In this document: positions 8,037 to 16,743 of the stretch, in pieces | Position numbering within the stretch: position 1 is the stretch's first letter | How the letters are laid out: every line of letters starts with the position of its first letter | NCBI GenBank assembly: GCA_017625565.1 | Contig: JAGAKN010000006.1 | Span: 1 to 64,000 of the forward strand | Source: Clostridia bacterium | GTDB taxonomy: Bacteria; Bacillota; Clostridia; Christensenellales; Borkfalkiaceae | Length of the DNA stretch: 64,000 bases | Reading direction: 5' to 3' | The notes under the pieces: model-generated | Told to the model about the DNA's origin: nothing | Database searches by the model: none | What the model saw: the letters and a program-made list of their open reading frames with translations, nothing else | Translations under genes and position numbers: made by a program

Positions 8037-10352
8037 ATGATATTGGAAAACCAAACGACGCGAGTAAAAATCAAAGAGTATACGTACGAGCATATTCCCG
8101 ATCCGACGGTACGTAATTATATATTCGGTAGAGAAATGCCCGATCGGAATACGATTATGAATACGTATATTTCGAGCATGAATAATATTTTGCTAATTTC
8201 GTTTTTTGCAATTTTCTCTGTGTGGAAAGTGCACAAAGACGATGAGGAACGTATGGAAGACGAGTACGGTGCGGCTAGAGCCTCGGCGATTCATGCCAGA
8301 CGGGTTAACGAAGTGATCGAAGGGATTTATTGCGACAACGTTTTGACGCAAGAAACGATTTCCTTTATTTTTACGGAAATTTTATTGGAGGCGAAGAAAA
8401 ACCCTGAAAGTCCGTTCAATCAACTCATCAAGGGAACGGTAGCGGCGACGAAATTTCCTAAGATTGCGGAAATTATTCGCGCTTGGAAATTAAGCTATCA
8501 AAATGCTGAAACGGATATGACGTTGTTGGATGACTTGTATCGCGAATTGTTAGAATCCTTGTCCGTTTTAAAATATTTACGTTTTAAAGAAGATAATGGG
8601 CGCTTACTTTGTGAAATTGATTTGCCGGATGGGAAGTCCTATTCTTCGGATCTTTCCGTCTTTATCAAAAGAATCGAAGACGACGACGATAATGATGTAT
8701 ATTATTTGTATAAAGCAAATAAGTATGGTAATCAGGTTGAGTTGGAATATATGAATTTTGGGGGGAATACCGTTTACAAGGATTCTACCGATACTACGGG
8801 AGAGTTTGTAAAATCCAAAAGCGCTTTTCAAGAGATCACGCAGAACATTCTAGACGTAAAATTTTCTAACGACATATCTAAGAGCTTAAAAATTAACGAT
8901 TTTAAGTACATACATCGGTTATCGCTTTGTGTGTCTGATGTGTTGGGAGAAGGGACGAAAAGGGTGGTGCTTGCCAAAATCCAGGAAAAGAGTATTTATC
9001 GAGATAATTTTTTCAATAAAAACGATGATGAGATTAATTGGGATAATATAATTGTTCTTTTAATGTTGGAGGATGGACCGAGCGAAACAATTGAAACGGT
9101 TTTGAAAAGCGATATCAATGCCTTTGAGAATATTTTAAAAAGTTTGTTGATCCGATTTAATCTTTGCAAACCTGCACCTGACGGGACAGAGCCTGCTCGT
9201 GTCACCTATAAGGAGTTGCTCAAAGAGTATAAAGAACGCGAAAAATTGGAATTGATTCATCAAGAATCTATGCAAAGCAACGCATTTACCGATCATAAAA
9301 TTCGGGATTGGATTAAAAACGCACAGATCTTTTTAATGTCGCAATTTATTATTTCCAAAGTCGCGGAAACGGAAGTAAAAAGCGAAGCGTTTTATGCAGA
9401 AAGCATTATGATGAAAAAGCAGAAAATTGATTCCATTATAAAAGCGCATGGTGCGTTTGCGGCTTTGAGCATGATCAATAAAACTCTAGAACGGGTATTT
9501 AGAACTTTAATACTATTTTACAATGGAATTATTGCGTATGCTAAGGAACGTGAACGGCAGTTTAAAAATTGTACGATTTCGCAAAGACACGAAGATCATA
9601 AGTTAAAGGAGATTCAAAAGGCTTGCGAAGATGCATTTTTCGATTGCGTTGACGACAAGTTTCATTGCGGAGACCGCGCGAGCGGTAAGACTCCTATTAA
9701 AGAGGCGACTCTTGGAATGTTGATCAATGAGTTTAGAGAACTTTGCTTAAAAATGGATTTGACAAAAGGAAAAACAACCGTTTATCGCGAAGAAGGTATG
9801 TTGCTGCATTCAATTATTGGTAGAAGAAAGATTTGCGATATTTCTATTTTTAATAAGCTTATCGAAGCCAATAAAAAGGATTTTGCAGGAATAGAGAACT
9901 ATCCTACCGATCTTGTGGCGTTTTTTAATAAAACCTTAAAGCATGATGATCCAACTGTAAACATCAAGGATTCTAAGATTATTGATAATTATATTAACCA
10001 AGTAAAAGCGTTGTTTGATTTCTTCAATGTTAACGAAGATTACGGAACAAAGGGAAAGATGGCAATACAGAATATTTTCGATCCAATCTTTCCTTATGTC
10101 GTAAGGTACAGTGAGAGAAACGAGAACCGGGATCGTTGCAGTGTTTGTCAGTATATTATCAATACCGACGGCGGGTTCGAAGATACTAAGATTAAGCTTT
10201 TGACGGAATACGATTACGTAATGAACGAGTTGTATTACTGTATTCCTAATGCAGAGTGTTCGACGAAAAATTGGTGGGTTTCTCCGTTTTTAATTAGTTG
10301 TAGAAGATTTGATGATTTTATTTTAGGATATTCCAAAGGAAATAGTATATGA
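8037..10352 (+). CDS. Unknown 771-residue protein of the ParA/SpeD-like module
   Basis: Not recognised. The start ATG lies one base after the ParA-like stop. There is one modest hydrophobic segment (about residues 49-62, NNILLISFFAIFSVW) and another around 490-505 (FRTLILFYNGIIAYA), so peripheral or single-pass membrane association is possible. Most of the rest is helical and charged. Near the C-terminus are scattered cysteines (DRCSVCQY, YYCIPNAEC) that could form a small metal site, although the spacing is not a standard zinc finger. The 3' end overlaps the SpeD-like gene by 4 bp (ATGA), which suggests translational coupling. Confidence 0.75.
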   Translation: MILENQTTRVKIKEYTYEHIPDPTVRNYIFGREMPDRNTIMNTYISSMNNILLISFFAIFSVWKVHKDDEERMEDEYGAARASAIHARRVNEVIEGIYCDNVLTQETISFIFTEILLEAKKNPESPFNQLIKGTVAATKFPKIAEIIRAWKLSYQNAETDMTLLDDLYRELLESLSVLKYLRFKEDNGRLLCEIDLPDGKSYSSDLSVFIKRIEDDDDNDVYYLYKANKYGNQVELEYMNFGGNTVYKDSTDTTGEFVKSKSAFQEITQNILDVKFSNDISKSLKINDFKYIHRLSLCVSDVLGEGTKRVVLAKIQEKSIYRDNFFNKNDDEINWDNIIVLLMLEDGPSETIETVLKSDINAFENILKSLLIRFNLCKPAPDGTEPARVTYKELLKEYKEREKLELIHQESMQSNAFTDHKIRDWIKNAQIFLMSQFIISKVAETEVKSEAFYAESIMMKKQKIDSIIKAHGAFAALSMINKTLERVFRTLILFYNGIIAYAKERERQFKNCTISQRHEDHKLKEIQKACEDAFFDCVDDKFHCGDRASGKTPIKEATLGMLINEFRELCLKMDLTKGKTTVYREEGMLLHSIIGRRKICDISIFNKLIEANKKDFAGIENYPTDLVAFFNKTLKHDDPTVNIKDSKIIDNYINQVKALFDFFNVNEDYGTKGKMAIQNIFDPIFPYVVRYSERNENRDRCSVCQYIINTDGGFEDTKIKLLTEYDYVMNELYYCIPNAECSTKNWWVSPFLISCRRFDDFILGYSKGNSI

Positions 10353-11167
10353 AACACATGATGATGGATTGCTATGGTGCAATCAATTTTAAGTTGGATG
10401 ATATGACGGGAATTTACGATTTACTCAATGGACTTGCTGCGGAAGCGAAGCTTGCTCCCGTTGCACCGCCTACGTTGATACCGTATTATTATTGTGACGA
10501 TAAAGAAGACGTCGGGATTAGTGCCTACTTGTTTTTAAAGGGTGGACATATTACAATTCATACCTTTTCTAAACGGGAGTGCTATTTCCTTGATGTGATG
10601 TATGATGGATTCTTCAACTCCGAAACAATTTACAATTATTTACAAGTTCAACTTCCGTTTAATAAGGGTATTTCCAACTATTGCGTGAATGATAGAAGGG
10701 TGACTGAAATGAGTCGGTCGAACTTTACAGAGCAAGATTTTGGGCCGCATTTGGTTGGTAGAATTAAGCCGCGTCAGCCGCTTACGCTTGATTCCGCGTT
10801 TGAAACTTTGGAACGACTTGTTGAGGCGGCGGATATGACGCCGATTTCTCGTGCAAGCGTTGTCAAGGATAATGTAAAGAATCCAGCATTTATACAAGGG
10901 ATTATTGTGATTGCGCAAAGTCATATTTCCTTATATTATGATCTTGCAAACGATGTGTTGTATTTTGATCTATTTTCTTGCGCATATTTTGATTTTAGCA
11001 AGGTTGAAGGAATATTAAGTGAAATGTTTGGTGAAATGGAGAGCATGCAATTAGTCACACGTGGGGATAAATATGTAATCAGTCGGAGCGATAATGTCGA
11101 CATGAATATCGCAAAGTGCAGTTCGCGTTGGCAAAAAACTCTCCAAAAAGGGAACGATAAGAAATGA
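10349..11167 (+). CDS. Fused double AdoMet-decarboxylase-like (SpeD-like) protein
   Basis: A 272-residue protein made of two SpeD-like repeats (about residues 1-115 and 130-245). Bacterial SpeD makes decarboxylated AdoMet for spermidine synthesis and self-cleaves at a Ser to form a pyruvoyl cofactor, with conserved His and Cys 5 and 20 residues later. Here repeat 1 has GGHITIHT, with Gly66 in the Ser place, His71 kept and Asp86 in the Cys place. Repeat 2 has AQSHISLYY, with Ser191 kept, Tyr196 in the His place and Cys211 kept. The spacings match the family exactly. The catalytic set is therefore split over the two halves. It could be an active fused pseudo-dimer, an inactive AdoMet-binding sensor or an effector. 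No spermidine synthase gene lies nearby. Confidence 0.8.
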   Translation: MKHMMMDCYGAINFKLDDMTGIYDLLNGLAAEAKLAPVAPPTLIPYYYCDDKEDVGISAYLFLKGGHITIHTFSKRECYFLDVMYDGFFNSETIYNYLQVQLPFNKGISNYCVNDRRVTEMSRSNFTEQDFGPHLVGRIKPRQPLTLDSAFETLERLVEAADMTPISRASVVKDNVKNPAFIQGIIVIAQSHISLYYDLANDVLYFDLFSCAYFDFSKVEGILSEMFGEMESMQLVTRGDKYVISRSDNVDMNIAKCSSRWQKTLQKGNDKK

Positions 11168-11221
11168 AGATGCACAAAAATTAAATTAGAACGTCTAATA
11201 TAGGAAGTTAAAGATGTTATA

Positions 11222-11250
11222 AAAGGATGGTAAAAATTTTGCCATCCTTT
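11222..11250 (+). terminator. Terminator-like hairpin after the module
   Basis: AAAGGATGG pairs with CCATCCTTT around TAAAAATTTTG, followed by ACTTTTGTTTT. It lies 54 bp after the SpeD-like stop and closes the six-gene operon. Confidence 0.7.
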
Positions 11251-11627
11251 ACTTTTGTTTTATAAAACGTACAAACTTGCTTGCGAAGTATCCTAAAAAC
11301 ATCTCGAAACGTTAAAATATATAAAAACTGATTTTTGTTTCATACAATTGTTGATTTAGGGGGTAAAAGGAGGATTATGAAAGATGAATGGTAGAAAAAT
11401 ATAAATAATGAAAACGGTGATGATTTGCGTTGTTTTTTGCTATACCCGTATTCATACTGCAAATAGGAGCAATTGGGATTCATTTTTTTTGATTTTGTCA
11501 GGCCTTTAAATAATCTCAACGCGTACATGGGTGGCGGATTTAAATTCAACGTGAACCTGGTATGGGGGAATTTTATAAAATTGGGTGAAATTATATTTTT
11601 TTATTTCAATAAAAACTTGCCTACACC
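11251..11627. other. Non-coding gap with repeat copy
   Basis: I see no convincing gene here. The stretch is A+T-rich and contains the right copy of the 29-bp direct repeat and, at its right end, the glycan-cluster promoter. Confidence 0.6.
11506..11534 (+). repeat. 29-bp direct repeat, right copy
   Basis: TTAAATAATCTCAACGCGTA followed by CATGGGTGG, matching 2489-2517 with one mismatch and in the same orientation, 9017 bp away. Confidence 0.75.
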
Positions 11628-11656
11628 TTGACAACGCTCTCATAGAAGAGTATAAT
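11628..11656 (+). promoter_or_regulatory. Promoter of the glycan cluster
   Basis: TTGACA (11628-11633), a 17-bp spacer and TATAAT (11651-11656), with 64 bp to the DegT start. No further clear promoter was seen before about 30.8 kb, so the cluster may be one long transcript. Confidence 0.8.
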
Positions 11657-11720
11657 ATAAATATATTATAAGTTAAAAGTGCTACAAAATAAGTTGGATA
11701 AATTAACAAGAGGATTGCTT

Positions 11721-12953
11721 ATGGAAATGAAACCTTTTAAAAAAAAGATTTGGCTTTCGTCGCCGACGATGCACGGAGATGAGATCAAGTATGTGACAAA
11801 GGCCTATGAAACAAATTGGATGTCTACGGTTGGAGAAAATATTAATGAGGCAGAACGCTTAACTTGCGAAAAAGTTGGTTGTAAATATGCGGTGGGGCTT
11901 TCTTGTGGGACTTCAGCTTTGCACTTGGCGACCAAGCTTGCAGGTGTAAAACCCGGGGATAAGGTTTTTTGCTCGGACGTCACGTTTGATGCAAGCGTAA
12001 ATCCGATTATGTATGAAGGCGGTATTCCTATTTTCATTGATACGGAATATGATACTTGGAATATGGATCCCCGTGCTTTGGAAAAAGCTTTTGAGCTCTA
12101 CCCCGAGGTGAAGGTTGTCGTTATTGCGAATTTGTACGGGACTCCGGGGAAAATGGACGAGTTAAGTGCAATCTGCAAAAAACACGGGGCGGTGATTATT
12201 GAAGATGCGGCGGAATCCCTTGGTGCTACTTATAAAGGACGGCAGACAGGGACTTTTGGTTTGTATAACGCCATTTCCTTCAACGGAAATAAAATTATTA
12301 CGGGCTCGTCGGGCGGAATGCTTTTAACAGATAGCTTAGAGGCTGCGAATAAGGCTCGAAAGTGGTCTACACAGAGTCGTGAAGACGCGCCCTGGTATCA
12401 GCATGAAGAGGTCGGATACAACTACCGCATGAGTAATGTTATTGCGGGGGTGGTTCGTGGGCAATATCCTTACTTAGATGCGCATATTGCGCAGAAGAAA
12501 GCCATCTATATGCGCTATAAAGAAGGTTTTAAGGATTTGCCTGTGACGATGAATCCTTATGATGAAAACATTATGGAGCCGAATTTCTGGTTGTCCTGTT
12601 TGCTTATCAACGAAGAGGCGATGTGTAAGCAAGTTCGTAGTGATAATGATGCTTGCTATGTTTCGGAGAAAGGTAAAAGCTGTCCTACTGAAATATTGGA
12701 GACGTTGGCAAAATATAACGCAGAGGGAAGACCTATTTGGAAACCGATGCATATGCAACCGCTCTATCGCATGAATCCGTTTATTACCGTGGAAGGTAAT
12801 GGGCGCGGACGCACGAATGCCTACATAGCAGGAAAAGGGGTGGATGTTGGCGCGGATATTTTTGCTAGAGGGCTTTGCTTGCCTAGTGATAATAAAATGA
12901 CGGTTGAAGAACAAGACAAGATTATCAAAATTGTAAGAAGTTGTTTTGAGTAA
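11721..12953 (+). CDS. DegT/DnrJ/EryC1-type sugar aminotransferase
   Basis: A PLP-dependent aminotransferase of 410 residues, similar in type to enzymes that form 4-amino-4,6-dideoxy sugars on UDP (PglE-like). It shows an N-terminal WLSSPTMHGDEIKYV, the aldimine lysine region SFNGNKIITGSSGG, the acidic stretch VIIEDAAESLGATY and a C-terminal cluster GLCLPSDNKM. The ATG at 11721 has AAGAGG 7 bp upstream; an upstream in-frame start at 11679 would overlap the promoter leader and has no ribosome site. It is the first gene of the cluster and is followed after 6 bp by the initiating phosphoglycosyl transferase, the same pairing as in bacillosamine-type loci. Confidence 0.88.
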   Translation: MEMKPFKKKIWLSSPTMHGDEIKYVTKAYETNWMSTVGENINEAERLTCEKVGCKYAVGLSCGTSALHLATKLAGVKPGDKVFCSDVTFDASVNPIMYEGGIPIFIDTEYDTWNMDPRALEKAFELYPEVKVVVIANLYGTPGKMDELSAICKKHGAVIIEDAAESLGATYKGRQTGTFGLYNAISFNGNKIITGSSGGMLLTDSLEAANKARKWSTQSREDAPWYQHEEVGYNYRMSNVIAGVVRGQYPYLDAHIAQKKAIYMRYKEGFKDLPVTMNPYDENIMEPNFWLSCLLINEEAMCKQVRSDNDACYVSEKGKSCPTEILETLAKYNAEGRPIWKPMHMQPLYRMNPFITVEGNGRGRTNAYIAGKGVDVGADIFARGLCLPSDNKMTVEEQDKIIKIVRSCFE

Positions 12954-12959
12954 AGAGTT

Positions 12960-13754
12960 ATGAAAGATTTTTTTGAAAAACTGATTTCTGAATGGTGGGG
13001 AATAACGACGCTGATTGTTGCTGCACTAGTAGTATGGTGTTTGCTGTCCGCTTTGTTGTATCGTCCATTCTTTAAGCGCTTTTATGATGTTGTTTTAAGT
13101 GGCTTGGCGCTGATTATGCTATCGCCGATAATTTTGATATTGATTGTTGTCGGTGCGGTTAAGATGAAAGGGAATCCGTTCTTTATACAAATACGCCCTG
13201 GAAAAATGAATAAGCGTACGGGTCAAGAAAAAATTTTTAAACTGATTAAATTCCGCACAATGACTTGCGAAAAAGACGAAAACGGGGATCTATTGCCCGA
13301 TGAAAAGCGTTTAACAGGCTATGGAAAAATTTTGCGTAGCACTTCACTTGATGAATTGCCCGAATTAATCAACATATTTATCGGAAATATGTCCATTGTA
13401 GGACCAAGACCTCAGCTTGTCCGCGATATGGTGTTTATGGATGATGAACAACGGCGTAGGCATCGGATTCGTCCGGGTTTAACGGGGCAGGCTCAGGTAA
13501 GCGGGAGAAATAACATTACTTGGGAGCAAAAGTTGGAATATGATTTGCAATATATTCAAAAAGTGACTCTTTGGCAAGATGTAAAAATTTTATTTTTAAC
13601 AGTTTACAAAGTGTTCAAACGGAGCGACGTGGAACGTGATGGAACAGTAAGCGATATTGATTTCGGGGATTGGCTTTTGCAGGAAGGTGCAATCAGCGAA
13701 ACGGAATATGCGCAAAAGCAAGAGCAAGCAAAAATTTTGGGGAAATGCGTATGA
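12960..13754 (+). CDS. Initiating polyprenyl-phosphate sugar phosphotransferase (PglC/WbaP-type)
   Basis: A 264-residue membrane enzyme that transfers a sugar 1-phosphate from a UDP-sugar to undecaprenyl phosphate, the first step of repeat-unit assembly. One N-terminal membrane helix (about 17-33) precedes the re-entrant helix region (VVLSGLALIMLSPIILILIV). The catalytic core is visible: FKLIKFRTM, TSLDELPELINIFIGNMS, VGPRP and RIRPGLTGQAQVSGRN. It has the compact single-domain length with a C-terminal extension of about 30 residues. The adjacent DegT gene suggests an amino-dideoxy sugar as the primer. Its stop overlaps the next start (ATGA). Confidence 0.92.
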   Translation: MKDFFEKLISEWWGITTLIVAALVVWCLLSALLYRPFFKRFYDVVLSGLALIMLSPIILILIVVGAVKMKGNPFFIQIRPGKMNKRTGQEKIFKLIKFRTMTCEKDENGDLLPDEKRLTGYGKILRSTSLDELPELINIFIGNMSIVGPRPQLVRDMVFMDDEQRRRHRIRPGLTGQAQVSGRNNITWEQKLEYDLQYIQKVTLWQDVKILFLTVYKVFKRSDVERDGTVSDIDFGDWLLQEGAISETEYAQKQEQAKILGKCV

Positions 13755-14620
13755 ACATTGAAACAAAACAAAAACCAACGGATAAGTGCTTCCCACATTT
13801 TTCAGTAGCAATGTGCGTTTATAAAGGGGATAATCCCGAGTGGTTTGCGCTTTCTATAAAGAGCATTCTTGAACAAACCGTCGCGCCTAATGAAGTAGTG
13901 TTGGTGGTGGACGGGCCTATTACGGAAGAATTGGATCAAGTGATTCTTCAATATGAATCCAACGAAATTTTTAAGATTATTCGTTTGGAAGTAAATCAAG
14001 GGCATGGAAATGCTCGTCGTGTAGCATTGAAAGCTTGCACTCATGATTTGGTTGCTTTAATGGATGCGGACGATATCAGCTTACAAGATAGGTTTGAAAA
14101 ACAATTAAACGCCTTTCAAGATGATGAAGAGCTTTCTGTTGTTGGAGGAAACATTTCAGAATTTATTGGAGAGCCAGATAATATTGTTGGTTATCGGCTT
14201 GTTCCGGAAGATCATCAAGGAATTTCAAAGTATTTACAAAAGCGTTGTCCGTTTAATCAAATGACAGTCATGTTTAAAAAATGTGACGTTGAAAAAGTGG
14301 GGGGATATATTGACTGGTACTGCGACGAGGATTACTATCTTTGGATAAGAATGTATTTGGCAAACACGAAATTTGCGAATATTAAAGACGTCTTAGTAAA
14401 TGTACGGGTTGGTCAAGAAATGTATCGCCGTCGAGGTGGTTGGAGGTATTTTAAAAGCGAGGCAAAGCTACAAAAATACATGTATAAAAATAAAGTCATT
14501 GGAACAGGTAGATACCTTTCAAATATTGCCAAACGCTTTATTATGCAAGTACTATTACCGAATAAATTGCGGGGTTGGGTTTTTAAAAAATTTGCGCGTA
14601 GCAAACAGAGGGAAAAATAA
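13751..14620 (+). CDS. Family 2 glycosyltransferase
   Basis: A 289-residue GT-A fold enzyme. It shows the opening strand SVAMCVYKGD, the motif SILEQTVAPNEVVLVVDGP, the nucleotide-sugar DxD in ALMDADDIS and a later CDEDYYLWIRM segment that often carries the acceptor base. The start overlaps the sugar-transferase stop by 4 bp. It likely adds the second or a later sugar of the repeat on the cytosolic face. The substrate cannot be predicted. Confidence 0.88.
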   Translation: MNIETKQKPTDKCFPHFSVAMCVYKGDNPEWFALSIKSILEQTVAPNEVVLVVDGPITEELDQVILQYESNEIFKIIRLEVNQGHGNARRVALKACTHDLVALMDADDISLQDRFEKQLNAFQDDEELSVVGGNISEFIGEPDNIVGYRLVPEDHQGISKYLQKRCPFNQMTVMFKKCDVEKVGGYIDWYCDEDYYLWIRMYLANTKFANIKDVLVNVRVGQEMYRRRGGWRYFKSEAKLQKYMYKNKVIGTGRYLSNIAKRFIMQVLLPNKLRGWVFKKFARSKQREK

Positions 14621-14621
14621 A

Positions 14622-15044
14622 ATGACACAAAAGAAATATAAGATAGGCTATACAACGGGTGTTTTTGATATGTTTCATATAGGGCATTTGAATATTTTAA
14701 GGCGTGCCAAGGAACAATGCGATTACTTAATTGTTGGTGTAACGACGGATGCATTATGTTTTAGTCGAAAACAAAAATATCCCATTATCGCTGAAAATGA
14801 GCGAGCCGAAATAGTTTCTGCTATCAAGTACGTAGACAAAGTTGTCCCTCAAAAAGATATGGATAAAATATCGGCAGCGAAAGATCAGGGGGCAGACGTT
14901 GTATTTGTGGGCTCTGATTGGAAGGGCTCGCCGTCTTGGGTTAAGTATGAAGAAGAATTGAAAAAAATCGGAGTGGACGTTGTATATTTGAGTCATACAG
15001 ACGGCATTTCCTCTACGATTTTACGGGGGAAATTACAGCAATGA
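14622..15044 (+). CDS. TagD-like cytidylyltransferase, first copy
   Basis: A 140-residue nucleotidyltransferase with the class signature HIGH (GVFDMFHIGHLNIL) and the C-terminal ISSTILRGKL region corresponding to RTxGISTT. TagD-type enzymes activate an alcohol phosphate such as glycerol 3-phosphate with CTP. The start at 14622 is directly preceded by GAGGG, and the stop overlaps the next gene by 4 bp. With the LicD genes nearby it supports CDP-activated phosphate substituents on the glycan. A second, more canonical copy lies at 28186. Confidence 0.85.
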   Translation: MTQKKYKIGYTTGVFDMFHIGHLNILRRAKEQCDYLIVGVTTDALCFSRKQKYPIIAENERAEIVSAIKYVDKVVPQKDMDKISAAKDQGADVVFVGSDWKGSPSWVKYEEELKKIGVDVVYLSHTDGISSTILRGKLQQ

Positions 15045-15871
15045 CATTCGTTTATAAAAAATGGGAGCAAGTATGTCGCTTTTTTAAGGAAAAGGGCGTA
15101 TATAGCATTCCAGCTCAAGAAGTGCAAGGAAACGCCGATCAATATTTGGTCTTAAAACACGACGTAGAAACAAACGTTAAACGGGCGTATAATATAGCCA
15201 AAATAGAACACAAGTATGGTCATCGCGGTTCTTATTATGTACAAGCCTATTTATTAAAAAATCAAAAAAATCTGATTTTGTTAAAAAAAATTCAAGAAAT
15301 GGGGCATGAAATTTCTTATCACTATGACGTAATGGATAGCAACAAAGGTGATATGGAGAAAGCGCTTATTGAATTTGAAGAAAACAGAAAGTCATTTGAA
15401 GAAAATGGTTTTTTAATTAAAACGGTTTGTCAGCATGGCAATCCTGTGATTGAAAGAAAAGGTTATACGTCTAATCGTGACTTTTTTAGAAGTGAAAGGG
15501 TGCAGGAATTATATCCAAATCTTTCGGATATTATGGTTGATTATGCGCAAAAAAAAGGTTTGCAATATACCTATTATTCGGACGCTGGTAGAAAATTTAA
15601 GCTTATTTTTGACCCGTTTAACAATGATTTAGTGAATAGTGATGATAAGAATATTGTTTATGAAAACTTGGAATCCCTTTTAGCGTCAATAAACGTTGAG
15701 GGCGGAAATATTATCAGTATTCATCCACATCGCTGGACGAAATTATATATTACATATTTATTTCACGCGACGTTTTTTTACTCCGCAAAATTTATTGCGA
15801 AAATCTTAATAAAAATACCATTCATAAAAAGAATATTGGAAAAACATTATAATTTAGCGAAAAAGTTTTAA
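15041..15871 (+). CDS. Polysaccharide-deacetylase-like protein
   Basis: A 276-residue protein with NodB-like features: LKHDVE where NodB enzymes carry the catalytic/metal Asp motif, GSYYVQAY, and GHEISYHYD, which supplies His. A later ISIHPHRW could complete the metal site. The C-terminus is hydrophobic and basic (YLFHATFFYSAKFIAKILIK), suggesting membrane contact. It may N-deacetylate a sugar of the repeat, but distant variants of this fold have other roles. It is coupled to the TagD-like gene by a 4-bp overlap. Confidence 0.6.
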   Translation: MTFVYKKWEQVCRFFKEKGVYSIPAQEVQGNADQYLVLKHDVETNVKRAYNIAKIEHKYGHRGSYYVQAYLLKNQKNLILLKKIQEMGHEISYHYDVMDSNKGDMEKALIEFEENRKSFEENGFLIKTVCQHGNPVIERKGYTSNRDFFRSERVQELYPNLSDIMVDYAQKKGLQYTYYSDAGRKFKLIFDPFNNDLVNSDDKNIVYENLESLLASINVEGGNIISIHPHRWTKLYITYLFHATFFYSAKFIAKILIKIPFIKRILEKHYNLAKKF

Positions 15872-15903
15872 AGTATGGAAATCCGATGAACAGAAGGGGT
15901 ATT

Positions 15904-16743
15904 ATGAGTCAAAATCAAGATATACGAGACGTACAAATAAAAATATTAGACGTAATGAAATTTATCGATAAACTTTGTCGTGAACATGGCATTGTTTATT
16001 ACATTATGGGAGGAACAGCACTTGGTGCTGTCCGCCATGGGGGGTTTATTCCTTGGGATGATGATTTGGATATATTTATGACCCCTCAAGAATATGCAAG
16101 GTTTAAGGAAGTATTTGAAATCGAAAAAAGTAAAGATTTTGTATTGCAGGAATGGAAAACAACCCCGAATCATTTAGAATATGCGAAAATTCGGATGAAC
16201 GGCACGACGTTTATTGAGAAACATTTTTTAGATAGAAAAGATATGCATCAAGGGATATATGTGGATATCATGATTCTACATAAGGTTCCGAACAATCGCT
16301 TGATTCAAAAAATTATATATTTAAAGTCGAAATTTGTGACGCTATATGCATTATCTCAAAGGAATTGGGCGCCAAAAAGTAAGGGACAAGCTTTCGCATT
16401 GTTTTCTTTAAAACTATTGCCTTGTAAATGGCTTGCGAAGAAATTCTATAAGCACATTTATAAATATGATAATTTAGAAGAAAATTTCAAGTATTGTTAT
16501 TGGATTACCCCTGCTAAATTTAAGAACGGCCTATTTGATGCGTCGTTTTTTGCGGAAACAACGGATGTTCCATTTGAAGATACTGTGTTATTAGGCTCAA
16601 AGAAAATGAAAGAGTATTTGGAATATCGCTACGGGGATTATATGGTATTGCCGTCAGAAGAACAAAGGAAAGCGGCGGTACATGCCTATATTTTTGATAC
16701 CCAACGGGATTATACGGAGTATTTAAAAGATGAAGAAGTTTGA
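15904..16743 (+). CDS. LicD-family phosphotransferase
   Basis: A 279-residue protein with the LicD nucleotidyltransferase-fold signature GGTALGAVRHGGFIPWDDDLDI. LicD enzymes move a phospho-group such as phosphocholine or an alditol phosphate from a CDP donor to a glycan. The ATG at 15904 is chosen because AGAAGGGG lies just upstream; the in-frame ATG at 15886 would place that site inside the gene. The TagD-like gene two positions upstream could supply its CDP donor. Its 3' end overlaps the next gene by 14 bp. Confidence 0.85.
   Translation: MSQNQDIRDVQIKILDVMKFIDKLCREHGIVYYIMGGTALGAVRHGGFIPWDDDLDIFMTPQEYARFKEVFEIEKSKDFVLQEWKTTPNHLEYAKIRMNGTTFIEKHFLDRKDMHQGIYVDIMILHKVPNNRLIQKIIYLKSKFVTLYALSQRNWAPKSKGQAFALFSLKLLPCKWLAKKFYKHIYKYDNLEENFKYCYWITPAKFKNGLFDASFFAETTDVPFEDTVLLGSKKMKEYLEYRYGDYMVLPSEEQRKAAVHAYIFDTQRDYTEYLKDEEV

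Noticed and set aside
10349..11167. Ordinary SpeD for spermidine synthesis
   Set aside because: It is twice the usual repeat content with catalytic residues split between halves, and no spermidine synthase lies nearby.
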